Shown here piece after piece: positions 1 to 11,094 of a DNA stretch of 64,000 bases. A model generated the notes under the pieces. It did no database searches. It had not been told where the DNA came from and saw only the letters and a program-made list of their open reading frames with translations. A program made the position numbers and the translations under genes. Source of the DNA: Pteria penguin. Its lineage: Eukaryota; Mollusca; Bivalvia; Pterioida; Pteriidae. Every line of letters starts with the position of its first letter. Position 1 is the first letter of the stretch. The stretch is from positions 63,222,420 through 63,286,419 of the forward strand of contig CM068584.1 in assembly GCA_035048485.1 (NCBI GenBank), in the 5' to 3' direction.

Positions 1-18
1 CCGTATAAGAATCAGGCA
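1..18. repeat. 18-bp inverted repeat, left arm (partner 4,932-4,949)
   Basis: Bases 1-18 (ccgtataagaatcaggca) are the exact reverse complement of 4,932-4,949. Similarity stops just inside. Together they could be the ends of a roughly 4.95-kb element, but the left flank lies outside the window, so a target-site duplication cannot be checked, and no transposase is visible between the arms. Confidence 0.5.
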
Positions 19-1250
19 GAGGATGCTACACTTGGGTCTTCAGATTTTTAAGAAATTGTGTGTATCTTTTAGCCTTAGTGCAAAATGAATGTATTTCAAG
101 TTTCAATCACATCCATCAACCGCTGCTAAGAAAAAGGGACTTTGAAGTTTGCATAGCAACAGCAGAATAACAAAATAAATTATACATGAAAATAGCCTAT
201 CTTTGAAGGACTAATAGATATAGAAAATATATACATATATATTTTAGTTTTGTGCACCAGATGCGCATTTCGACAACTTAAGTTTGCTAGATTAATTTTA
301 CTTAAATCTTTCAAATTGCAATCACGGAAATAACTAACCATAATGTTCAAGTTTATCTAATTCATACTTAATATACCTGTTAAATATTTTCACCATAGGA
401 TCATGTTTTAAGCAATAAAATGAGATTTTTCTATTTAACGGTTATTTCCCCCATAATGGCACTATTTAAAGGACAAATATTCCTATTACCAGTAAAGTTT
501 ACAAAAACGATCAAGATATTCTAACAGGATAGAACCTAAAGTGTTTATTTCAAGTATAATTTCTGTGGCCTTTTTAATATTTCAATCTGTTGCTTAGCAA
601 CAAAAACACAAAAATTTCAAAATCACAGAAAATAATAAAATGATCAATTTTTTGAAATCTTGAATAAACATGAGAAAAAATATACAGATATGCTTTTATG
701 AAAACAATGTATGTAGTTTTGATGTTATCTTAGAGAAAAAAGCTGGAATATCAAGGTCGCCATGGTAACATTTCATATATATGACGAAAAAATCCTGTTA
801 TCCAAAATTGATATAAAATGAAGTATTGATCAAAATTGAAACTTAAATTTAAAAAATATTCTTCATTAAAATCTTCATTAAAGCATGAATTCATTGTCTT
901 AGCAATCCTTAGCAGTGCTTGGCAACCCTTAGCATCCGCAATATAAACACTGTAAACAATTAATTTCCATTGCTATATAGCCATCCAATCTCAGTAAATT
1001 ACCTTATATATGAATTTAAGCTAAAAAAAATTTTTAAACTTTTTTAAATATATCATTAATCTAAAAATATACTGTGCAATTCATACATAAAATGTAATGA
1101 CAACATGTATCAATGAAAATGTTACAAGACTTCAGGTTCATTTGACATGTTTGAGGGTGGTTGAGACTTTAGTCCAGGTTCAGTTATATTATGATGATCT
1201 GTGGTATGTAAATTCCCTTAAGGTAGACTAAATGATAAAGATCAAGAAAG
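1..1250. other. AT-rich non-coding stretch
   Basis: No open frame or recognisable gene. A short stretch at about 247-280 (gcaccagatgcgcatttcga) is shared with a repeat near 38,310, so it is part of a dispersed repeat. Its first 18 bases are one arm of an inverted repeat whose partner is at 4,932-4,949. Confidence 0.6.
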
Positions 1251-1299
1251 TTTACCTATAACAAGATGTGTTTGTGAAAAGTTTGAATAAGGCAAATTC

Positions 1300-2080
1300 A
1301 AAATGTTGGCCAAGGTCATAAGGTCAATGACCTTGGTGTTAATTGAAAGGGTTTTATTAGTTGAGTATGCATGCCAAATATTTAATGATTGATTGATTAT
1401 TGTTTAACGTCACTCCACGAATATTTCACGTCTATGGTGACGGCATCTGCCTGATGCGGGGCATATAAATTTTGACCTGTGCAATGGACCCACCCGAAGC
1501 AGTGAGGGATCTTTTACGTGCCACGCCTACACTGACACGGGTCCTCGGTTTTTACTGTCTCATCCGAAAGACAGAACGCAGGTGTGCCCCTGGCGGGATT
1601 CGAACCGGCGACCTCTCGGCCATAAGCCGAACACCTCATCCACTAGGCGACACCGGCTTTACATGCCAAATATAAAGTTTGTATGTCAAATGGTGCAAAA
1701 TTTATTGTATATTTAGTATAAAAGTCACAGTCAAGGTCACAAGGTCAATGACTTTGGTGTTATTTAAAAGGGCTTCATTAGTTGAGTTTGTATACAAAAT
1801 ATGAAGTCGCTTTGTTAAATGGTGCAAAATTTAATTGTATTTTAGTATAAAGGTCATGGTCAAGGTCACAACGTCAATGACCTTGGTATTATTTGAAAGG
1901 GTTTTATTTGTTGATCATGCATGCCAAATATGAAGTCTCTATGTCAAATGGTGCACAATTTATTGTATTCTTAGTATAAAGGTCACAGTCAAGGTCAGAA
2001 AGTTAGTGACCATTTGAAAGAGTATTATTAGTTGAGTGTCCATGCTTAATCTAAAGTCTCTGTTGCATATAAATTCTCCT
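1300..2080. repeat. Tandem repeat, about 4 units of 125-130 bp, rich in AGGTCA motifs
   Basis: Four diverged units share the order: caaggtcacaaggtcaatgacc, ttggtgtta, gggttttattagttgag, catgccaaatatgaag, atggtgcaaaatttattgta, tagtataaaggtca. Unit starts are near 1,311, 1,731, 1,860 and 1,990. The first unit is interrupted by a SINE at 1,382-1,661; without it the period is regular. Units contain full or near-full inverted AGGTCA half-sites separated by one base (1,321-1,333; weaker at 1,742-1,754 and 1,871-1,883). Confidence 0.8.
1382..1661 (-). mobile_element. META-type tRNA-derived SINE, with target-site duplication
   Basis: Read on the minus strand it starts with a tRNA-like head (A-box-like near 1,653-1,638, B box ggttcgaatcccg at 1,606-1,594). 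It continues with the conserved central domain (gtctttcggatgagacagta, then cgtaaaagatccctcactgc) and ends in a tail of ATTG/GATT repeats. Both sides are flanked by catgccaaatat (1,370-1,381 and 1,662-1,673), a 12-bp target-site duplication. The central domain matches what is known of the META-SINE group in molluscs, for example RUDI-like elements of bivalves. The host site is a unit of the surrounding tandem repeat. Confidence 0.88.
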
Positions 2081-2176
2081 TCATCAAGGCATTCTGCAAC
2101 TTTCAGCTATCTTAAATGTCTTACAATTGTTGTGGAATCAGGTATGTGTAGCGGTTCTAACGACTCGGCTGCTGGG

Positions 2177-2243
2177 ACGTCTTTTTAGCTCATTCCGTAG
2201 AGCGCAGGACTTTAAATCCGGACTTCCCTGGTTTGACACCAGC
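2177..2243 (+). repeat. tRNA-like sequence (pseudo-tRNA or SINE head)
   Basis: tagctcattccgtagagcgc followed by an anticodon-like arm (gactttaaatcc) and a degraded B box (ggtttgacacc) resembles a tRNA. The B box is mutated and the acceptor arms do not pair well, so this is more likely a SINE head or pseudogene than a working tRNA. Confidence 0.5.
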
Positions 2244-2259
2244 ATATTCCCTGTGCATA

Positions 2260-5200
2260 TTTCTCGGTACACTTCACAATTGAGGGATCGCCAGATCCAA
2301 CTTTAACCACGCCCATTACGTAGTTTCATTGTGACGTCACAGTTAAAACCATCCTTGACGGGCCATTTATTTATGACGCCATAATGAAAAAGTGTGCCAA
2401 AAGGTGCGATGTCGGGCATTTGACGATCAGTCAATTATCATTCGGAAAATAAACAGATTGGCCACACCGAATGTTTGAAAATAATGAAAAGCTATATTGA
2501 ATTCGAATAATTCTGCGCCCTCTTGCTGGCAAGCCAAACGTCAATGGAGCAATCGAAGATCAACGAAATATAACGACTGACATTATTGGGGTTATTAAAG
2601 GAAGCGATTGCAAGGGGCACTAGAAAAACTGGCCAAGTGAATTTTTTTTAATTTTTTGATATGACATTTATGGATGTCATGTGAATTTTTGGTTAAGATA
2701 TAAACGCACCTTTCAAGGTTCGTTTGTCAGCTAGAGTTATCTCCCTTTGTGCACCTTTACAGATCACGTAATGAGAACAGTAAGAAAATTTGAACAGGCA
2801 TAATTTTTTAATTTTAATAAAATTGGCAGGTAACGGCTTATATCACAGGTATTATTTAATACATACAGTAAGATTGGTACCATATCTAGTCAGAAGAAAA
2901 TGTTGCAGCAAGGTATTTAAAGAAATTTGACATTTTTTCAAAAAATATTTTATCGTATAAAGTGACATTTTCCTCCCGATAAAAAAAAATCCGCGCATTG
3001 AATATTTCATTTTAGTGTTTTAAATTCATGGGCATTTCATACCTCTTTATTGAACAAAAAATAAACATATCATTCAAGGCATCTTAAAGCAGTAATGACC
3101 TCAATGTTTCTCTACCCATTGAACACTGAATTTTTATATAACTAGAAAACCATACGTTTTAAACCTTGACCTTTGAAAATATGACCGTGTGTTGAAGTCA
3201 AAACACAGCTAAATTGAAGATCATTATTGATACATTGCTTTATTTCAGTCAAATTTACCAAAATTATAAAATGGTAAACAAGCTGTGTATGTGAAAATGG
3301 ATGTACTCAAATTCAGTAACCAAGTGACAATGATAAGTCCTAGTTCTTGACCTTTGACCCTCTATACCATTCATCTAAGGTGAACGTTGAAAGATGTTAT
3401 AGTGGAATAGATATGTGAAGCATGAATCCTTAACATTTTATACCTCAGAAATATCGGCATTAGTACAACACTCGTGGTAAACACTTAATCTTGGGGAGGC
3501 GGTGGGGACATTCAGTCATATGAGCCGAAATGTTTTTTCCTATTTTGAGAGCCGTGTTTTTTGTCTTGTTTTGTTTTTTTTTTTGGGGGGGGGGTGTTTT
3601 GTTTTTGGTTTTTTTTTTTTCATTTTTGCAGGCCATTTGGGCCGGGTTATTATTTTTGCAACTTTGTTGTCAAATTTAATGTATGTGGACAAGGAGGGGG
3701 GTTGGTTTAAGCAGGTAGAAAATACAGAATTTAGGCAGCCCAAAACTGTATTTCACTTAGTACATCTACTTTAATTCCTTATTATTTCTACTTCTTTACT
3801 ACTTCCAATTCCTCCAACCCCTGTCCAGATTTTTTTTTGATTGGGATCCTGAATTTTGTTTTGCACCCCACCCCAATTAAATCAAAAGGTTGTTCTGTTA
3901 AAAAAGAAAATGAAGTTCTTGTTCTTTGCTTCATTTTCCTACTCTATTTTCGTGCTATATTTCTTATTTCTTTATTTTAAAAGGTGTGTCCTTTGATTGT
4001 AATCTTGAAGGGCTATTGGACCCGCCACTGATAGTTTATCTCTTTCATTTGATGACGTATTTTCAAGTATGGCATATACGATTCAATGACGTCACTACAT
4101 GATATCTTCTAGTGCATCGTGTGTAAATGTAAATGTAAGAGTGTGTCGCAAAATATATGTATTTTTAAAAGTTGTAAATACTGCAAGAACTACCTTTGGA
4201 CTTTTGAAAAGAATGCATTTGTGTTGTATAAGGTTACTCGATCGACTTCCTAGTCGGTTCCTTACGTGCACCGACTGCTGACCACATATGTTTCGTTGAA
4301 ATTTGAACTCAGAATGTACGTAATGCGTACATGCGTAAGTAAACTTCAGCCATTTTGATTCATAATTTGGAACATTCAATATTTTTGTAATGTCATTTCA
4401 TGTACATAATTTGTCTATTGCATCACAGCGGAAATACTGGGACACGTAGCAATTGAATATCTAGATAGCACATGACTTGATCACGTGAGTCTGACGTCTT
4501 GCCTTGTTCCTTGTCTTTTTGTCAGCCATAGTGTTTACATGTACATCCTACATTTTGTGCTCTTCAAACCAAAGAGCTCCACAAGGGTTATAATTATTTG
4601 CTATGATTCAGTTGTATTTTTTATCTGTTTCTCTTTGTCATCAAATTTTAAAAGTAAAATTAATTTTCAAATAGTTTTGTTTCGATCTATGTTAATTACA
4701 TACATAACTTGTGCTGGTAATAAATTTTATTGAAATTTCATTTGACACCATTTATTATAGAAGTCAATGGAGATATCTTATTTGCCAAGAATATTCAAAA
4801 GGACATAGCGAAAATATTGTTTTGATTTCAACGCTAATATTTTAACATGTCACGTTTTTAACTATAATCTTCAAGATCTGATAACAAAAAATCACTTTTG
4901 AAACTATGGGTGAATCGCTATTTTCTCATTTTGCCTGATTCTTATACGGACAGCTACTTAAATGGCCTCATCAAACTTATTCTTTGCATAGTCCTTGTGT
5001 AATGAGCTAATGATGTAATAAAATTTACCAATTACAGAGTCTCTCATAAGATTATTTCTATCCATCTCATTTATTTATTTTTTTTCAACAACTGTGAATG
5101 TTTTATCAATATAACAGTGAAATGCACTGTCAGCTCAGTCTATTAAAAACTGAATGACTGATTTACATACTAAATATCTCTTTGTTGATAAAGCTGGCAA

Positions 5201-5560
5201 TAATACAATGCTTGTATGAAAATTATATTATATCAATGTGCTTCACACTGAATTTAACTCTACCAAAACATCTGATGAAACCCCTGCGTTGAAAGAAACA
5301 ACTTGCGTAACCATGACATGATTATGTCTTATTTCAAAATTAACCTTGATAAATATGATCTTTCAAACATGAATAGGCTACCTAAATTACAAAACAAAAA
5401 TCGTATTCATTCCTCTACCACTGTACTTTTTAGACATATTATGTAATTTCGCTTTTCATAACAGTAACATAAATTACTTTGGTCTATAAAAACTGATGTT
5501 ATAAAAAACCTCCTCTTACATAATTTCGAAGCTACTCAAATCTTTTCATTTCATTTCTTA
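2260..5560. other. Non-coding stretch without recognised features
   Basis: Contains poly-T and poly-G runs (about 3,575-3,620), two TGACGTCA-like motifs near 2,330 and 4,085, and short chance frames of at most 94 codons with low-complexity composition. I see no exon, RNA gene or known element apart from the 18-bp repeat arm at 4,932-4,949. Confidence 0.5.
4932..4949. repeat. 18-bp inverted repeat, right arm (partner 1-18)
   Basis: Exact reverse complement of bases 1-18. Confidence 0.5.
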
Positions 5561-5939
5561 TATACCTTATATACTTCTCTTCCAAATCAGGTGTTGGATA
5601 TCATACATTGGTGTTGTAACAGAAAATCTAAAACATATACCTGTACTTCCGATAAATCAGGATTCTTTTCGAACAAGCAATATACATCATATAAATACTG
5701 GACGTCTGCTGAGTTCTGTAAAGCCTAGGAGTTTTTGATGCATAGTATCTCGTGTAATGTCATGGCAAGAGAGAAAACGGAGTACCGATCAGTATTCCAT
5801 TTCCGAAGTCTCAGATGGGAGGCTCAATTATGGAATTATCCCTTACAAACTGTTGCGAGCCCGGGGTATACAACATTTCAGGAGTTAAACCATGAGCCCG
5901 GGAAGAGTGAGCGTCTCCTGTTTGCACGATAAAACCGTT

Positions 5940-6425
5940 GCAACAGTTATATAGAAACATTTGAAATTAGGTGAGAGTCCCAATACACCGTAGCGACGTA
6001 TAATTTTCCTAGTAACGATTCCAGGCGTTCTCTAACATAACCTTGTACAAGTAGCTTATCGGTCAGCAGCATTTAGCTCTTGAGTTAAAACCGTTGTATT
6101 TCGAACATGCCTTGGCGTACCTTATAGGTTGAGATACAAAAACGCCATAGGCAGGAGACTTGCTACTCAGGAGAGTGAAGATCGTTATGTGGAAATCGTT
6201 TGAATTGCAAATTACTTTCCTCCTGTTGAGAGCAAGGACTGAATAAACACAGCTTCGTATAAATATAAAAGAATTAAAAAAAAAAAAAAGGTGGGGCGTA
6301 GTTGGTACCTATAGGAATGCCAACAATTTGCTGAAAAACTGTTCCTCCAAACAACACGAAAATATTCCAGCATTTTGATGATGTCTTCAGAATACTTCTT
6401 GTCTGAAAGAGAGTGTTCTTTCACG
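5940..6425 (-). pseudogene. Reverse transcriptase relic (palm region, frameshifted)
   Basis: On the minus strand, about 6,340-6,280 encodes FQQIVGIPIGTNYAPP, matching the reverse transcriptase palm motif Q-x2-G-[IL]-P-x-G-x3-AP. It is followed by an A13 run that breaks the frame, and then by LYLYEAVFIQSLLSTG, the usual following segment. Further downstream (6,200-5,990) are short matches to the C-terminal part of the same family, which is better preserved at 53,527-54,039; the segment with the YxDD box is missing. It is broken by frameshifts and stops and is not expressed as an enzyme. A reversed copy of part of this fragment lies at 48,740-49,060. The exact retroelement clade is not certain. 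Confidence 0.7.
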
Positions 6426-6429
6426 ACTC

Positions 6430-8660
6430 ATGTGTCCTCCCGCTCTAGAACAAGATATTTTTATCTGCACTATCCATTTTTGTCAAGAAAGGAGTCTCGT
6501 ATTATCTTCATTGGTCTATTTTTGAGATTTTAATCATGAATGATAGTGTCGAACGTGGTGTAATTAAAAGATTTAATACTAGTAACATGATTGAAATTGG
6601 GGGATTTGAGATTATCTAAAAGTTTTTAAGATTTCTACATCTGATCTGACATCTGACATCTGATTAATACCGCTTCTTGAGTATTTTAATTCATAGTATG
6701 TTTGAAGTATGGATAGCGATTTTTGAAGCACCTTTGACTATGTGTGTAAGGGATCTCGTGCATGCTTGGAATAAGTCCAGTACGGTTAATCAAGTTCAGA
6801 ATAATCCGAATACCGAATGACCGAAGAACAGATTTGTGATTATTAAGTGTCTTAATAACAGATAAAGTTTTGAGTGTGTAAATTGGATTTCGAGGTGTTG
6901 AATTTTTCCTCTACCAAAAATAAATTTGAAATAATATGTTATGTAAACGAAGGTAAAATTGTAAGCAGCTTTGTCAATAGGAACAATAATAAAATTCTCA
7001 TGGAGGACATAGAGTTCATTGGTAACACCCGGGTCGTGAAAATCGACTTGTGTCTAGTATTAACATATTGATTAAGAAGTCCTATCCTTCTTTTAAATAT
7101 TAATCCACCCATAAGGAGACAGTGTCGAGTTCCATATCCTTCTTTCTGGCCCATTATCTGGCATACTCCTCTCATGCATCTATAATAATTTCAAAAGTCT
7201 CTACCCATTCCTGTTACGGACAATATGAAGGTCACCCGTTACCATATGACGGAATGGAGGGCAAATGAAGTCAGATGTAGAACAGGATATTTTAAGAGAC
7301 TTTACGTCAAGGCACTGCGAATTATGTTCAGTGAAAATAGTTTGGAAACAACTGTAGACATTTAGATGTAGGAAATACAAGGCGACTGCTGGTGTTTGAA
7401 ATAAGGAGAAATATTACAAAATGCTTCTCAGACGCAGAGCATCAATCCCCTTATTTACAAATTTAATTTTTAGGGAGTTGAAAACTTTTTTGACGAGTTG
7501 TCCATAATCATGCCTTGTAGGTAATGATTCGCTGAACCATATTCGTAAACTGTAATGCACGATTTGTCAATTCATATTATCTGTGTAGCCTCTTCAAATC
7601 GAGTGAGTAAAGCTTCGTACGAATACGATAAAAACCTGGACCGAGTTTTACTAAAAGTCGTAAGCCCAAACACAGACGTAGATGTAAACGTAACTTGCAA
7701 GTATTTTGCGTTTTACTAAACATCGTAACCTACAATTATGCGTAGATTTCCGAATAAACTTACATGTGCCTAATAGCAGACGTAGCTTTGCACGTAAGTA
7801 AAATGTAGGATGTTTTGTTGTTAAGTCAGAAAAGAAATGAAAGTCCCTTGAGGACAGACGGTGTGTTTCGAGACATGAGCCCCCATTAGACACATGAGAC
7901 AAACAAATCACGTAAAAGAGTTATTAGAGATCGTTTAGTGGACTTCGCCCCAATTAACTGCGGTACTAATGTTAAGGGAGGAGATAAAACTTATTCCCAC
8001 AAAAATAAGGTAAAGAACAATGAAACGTTCTTATGGCGTCATAAGGTTGCTAACGTTCAACGTCGTTTCTGACTCATAGTACACAAGCGCCGACTGGCGG
8101 ATTATAACGGATGGCGAAGCTCATTAACACTTAGAGTGCCAAAATCACATTATGGTCAAACTAGTACTGTACGTTACTTCGATATGACGTTGCGAGTGAC
8201 TTCAATCATGAAACTTACGCAGAGAGTAAATAATGGCGTCACAATAATCCTCACTAGCTACTAGCTGAGATAAAATGACGTCACTGTTCGATCATGAGGA
8301 GCTAGCTGGATAGGCATTATGATGGGAATCGCGCACTCTCCATCAATAATTAATAATTAACGCTGTTTTATCTCCAAAACTCTACATCTAGTCTGAATTT
8401 TTTTCTTGTATCAAGGAAATATAAAGTCGAAATCTAAGACGGCCATAACTTTTGAACAATAAGAGAAATGTCGTCACACTATACGTGAAATATTCGTGGT
8501 GTGATCAATCACTCAACCTGCTTTCCTTTTGAATACACGACAATAAAGTCAAAAGTGAAAGCACACATTACGAAATAATGATTCCTATTGCTAAGAAATT
8601 AAAAGTTTAAAAGTTCCAGTTCTAGCTTACTACTGATACTACATCTAAGTGCGTTAACTG
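6430..8660. other. Non-coding stretch without recognised features
   Basis: Only short chance frames, the longest 86 codons. No splice-flanked conserved segment and no copy elsewhere in the window was recognised. Confidence 0.45.
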
Positions 8661-8667
8661 GATGTTT

Positions 8668-8850
8668 ATGAACTCTATTCAAAAATCTAAACGCATTGGT
8701 AAATTCACTGATTCTTCTAGATATCTTGATTACATCTTAGTTATCGATAACACTGAGTTTGAAAAACGTATACCCAAAATATAACCATACGAAATTCAAC
8801 TAAACAAAGCTAATATTTGTAAAAACAGAAACGCTAAATATTAACATTTA
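8668..8850 (+). pseudogene. Reverse transcriptase relic around the catalytic box
   Basis: The plus strand reads IGKFTDSSRYLDYILVIDN, then EFEKRIPKI, a stop codon, and PYEIQLNKAN. This matches the order seen around the YxDD catalytic box in retroelement reverse transcriptases (RYxDD-x-L-x-x-x-N, then IYP-x-E-x-x-L-x-KAN). The second catalytic Asp is replaced by Tyr and one in-frame stop is present, so it is dead. It differs from the 53.5-kb relic (YIDDLLSINN), so at least two reverse transcriptase lineages have been here. It lies just outside the left end of repeat unit A. Confidence 0.65.
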
Positions 8851-9487
8851 AATATAATGATAAAACGAGAAGTCTATCTTCTGTCTCATTCAGAGAACTT
8901 AGTTAAACAGAATTGAATGCACAGAATCAACACAATGAACATAAAGAAGAACAGGAGTTCTGGCACATACGTAATATATCAAGGACACCTCATACTCTGT
9001 ACAGCTCACGACTAGCTCAATATTTTGCCCAGTATTTACTTTCAGTGTCTTTGGCAAATGACTCATTACACATCAATTGAATATCAATGAGGTATGAATT
9101 ACATCTATGTCTTCACAAATTCAAAGAACATTTGTACTTTCTTCCAATTACTATGGTCTTTGGCGACTCTAAGAACTTAAATCCTTTCACTGGTTTTCAT
9201 TTTTTTTTTTTTTGCTTGAGGTCAATGGATATCGCAAGTAACAAGACTTTCTAAGAGGTCCTGCCGAAACAGGTGATTTGAAATCCTTCATGATTATGGA
9301 AAGGTGCAGGAAACTTAATTTTATCAGTTCTGATGAACGGCCTGAACGTAATGTAAGACCTGCGTTAATCCACACAGTACTCAACTCATCTTTGCATTGT
9401 CACTTCCTATGATCGTACAAGTCCGAAGTGCAATGATATAACTATAAAAACAGTAAAATGAAATGTTAGAACAAATCTGTGTTTTAC

Positions 9488-9553
9488 CGTTTCATCTTTC
9501 AACTTATTTATTGCATCTTCTGATATGGCTCTGTTCTATAAAATTGTCTCCAT
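9488..9553 (-). pseudogene. Candidate first coding exon of ankyrin gene, with stop (copy A)
   Basis: On the minus strand an ATG (9,553-9,551) opens a 22-codon exon ending at a GTAAAAC donor. The peptide is METIL, a stop at codon 6 (TAG, 9,538-9,536), then NRAISEDAINKLKDET. The copy at 58,477-58,542 reads TGG (Trp) at codon 6 and is open throughout, so this copy has lost function by one base change. The exon is 66 bp and ends in phase 0, which fits splicing to the 99-bp phase-0 ankyrin exons. Its LW-x-x-A-x(7)-L-K pattern resembles an N-terminal capping helix of ankyrin proteins. The coding assignment is inferred from conservation in three copies and needs transcript support. Confidence 0.55.
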
Positions 9554-9579
9554 GTTTACCTTCCTTACCTCCTTTAAAT

Positions 9580-9750
9580 AGTCGTTCGAAGGAGATTTTT
9601 TTTCTAGTTTGAATACATTTTTTGTTTTTTGCACGAACGATATAGTTTTTCGTTCGAACGAGTTAATTTCACGTTAGAATCAAATAATTCATAGCTCATA
9701 CGAAATAGTTATTCATTCGAACAAGATTTTTTCTCTCGTTCGAACAAGAT
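9580..9750. promoter_or_regulatory. Cluster of TTCGAA palindromes just 5' of the candidate first exon
   Basis: Four or five variants of cgttcgaacg or attcgaacaag within about 170 bp, including the perfect 10-bp palindrome cgttcgaacg at 9,651-9,660. The same cluster sits in the same place relative to the exon in copy B (41,216-41,395) and the reversed copy (58,262-58,450). A regulatory role is inference from position and conservation only. Confidence 0.35.
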
Positions 9751-10995
9751 AACTTTGAGAAGTAATAAGTGTAAAAATTGTAATTAAAATATTTTATCAA
9801 AAACATATAGATAGCCTATCAACGTAGCTCACATATGCTTTGACTGTGTGATAACGAGCTTACTTCTCTGATCTGTAAAATCCGACTTACAATCAGAAGG
9901 GATTAAGGTTCAGGACTATATCATATCCGATTTTTATTTTCAATACTGGTATGTTATGGAGCCATTAGAACGAAAATAAGACTGAGGAGACCTGCTCTAT
10001 ATTTGATATAAACTTCAAAAACACTGTTTGACTGAAATTGAGAGTGATATGGTGTGTTAAAAGCAAAGGATACACACCGTTTCGATTTCTCCAACACCTT
10101 GTAGACATTATCAAAGATCTTAAAAGATTTGTCATAAATCTGAAGTTGAAATCAAGAAATCCACGTGACAGAGGGAGAGGTCTATTCATTAGTAAAGTTG
10201 GATGGGGGAAACGAAAAACAGTCGTCTGCTTAGATACTGAGTAGTAAATGTAGTAAATAAGTGAACTAAATACGTATGGCTTTTGTGAAAAAAAAAATAT
10301 ATCCAATATATATTTCGAAATTGGCAGTCAATGTCATTCGCTTCTAATATTTGACACTAATCATTTATGTGACACTGACCATTTACGTAAATGATGTCAG
10401 ATCCACAATAGTAAGTAGAGACAACTCTGTTCAAAAATTTGCACCCTATTTCCAAAAGATCATTTAACAGCGCAATCTAAATGATATGAGAACTTCTTAC
10501 TAAGGGCCTTTCAAGCAGGCAATTACTTAATAGTTATCTGCCCTTTACCGATACCGTCCCGGTCGTATCTGCTATTAAGGCACTGAAAAAAGCTGTTATC
10601 GAGAGAGTAAAAGGACGTACACGCATAGTAGTTAAAAAATATTTGTGTTTATTTAAATTCAATTCACTGATATAATTTATGAATGACTAAAATTAGTTAC
10701 TGGGTTTGTTTTTATATTGTTATGAATTTCAGTTTTAAATTTTAGATTTAAATCTACAGAACAAAAATGGAAAAGGAATCTTCTCCCTTACAAAATAATT
10801 GTTCGCCCAACGCTAAGTTATTTATTCAGTAATGAATGATGTATCAAAGTAGTGCGGTACATGTCAGTAGTGTGACAAAAAACTAGAACGGTAAATATAA
10901 ATGTGGTTTTTCTAGTTTCATAATCAATATTTCCACTGGTGATATGGGACAGTTTAAAAACAATTTTATCTTGTACTAATACATATTTGACTTAC

Positions 10996-11094
10996 CGAGT
11001 TCGTGGCATTGACATCAGCATTAGCATCGATAAGTATCTTGACTATATCTTTGTGACCATGTAATGCAGCCTGGTAAAGTGGAGTGTCCTCAAG
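10996..11094 (-). CDS. Single ankyrin-repeat exon, intact
   Basis: An internal exon of exactly 99 bp, preceded on the minus strand by the acceptor ...attgtag and followed by the donor gtaagtca. It encodes one 33-residue ankyrin repeat in phase 0: LEDTPLYQAALHGHKDIV followed by KILIDANADVNATNS. The TPL turn, A-A-x-x-G-H helix pair and I-V-x-x-L-I-x-x-x-A-x-V-N ending fit the family consensus. Ankyrin repeats are protein-binding scaffolds, so no enzyme activity is implied. Which full protein it belongs to cannot be told: neighbouring exons of the same type lie at 14,665 and 15,636 on the same strand, and all could be joined without shifting frame. Copies of the exon at 42,673 and 56,169 are broken. 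Confidence 0.78.

Noticed and set aside
1472..1675. Open frame of 67 codons (and similar frames at 14,324, 14,346, 47,101, 47,222, 51,552, 60,019)
   Set aside because: They lie inside SINEs; the shared peptide wording only reflects the conserved SINE body, not a protein.
2177..2243. Functional tRNA gene
   Set aside because: The B box is mutated and the acceptor stem does not pair.
9187..9384. Frame MSTVWINAGLTLRSG... as a definite gene
   Set aside because: Conserved in three copies, but so is the surrounding non-coding sequence; no splice or start evidence. Kept only as a low-confidence repeat note at 58,640.
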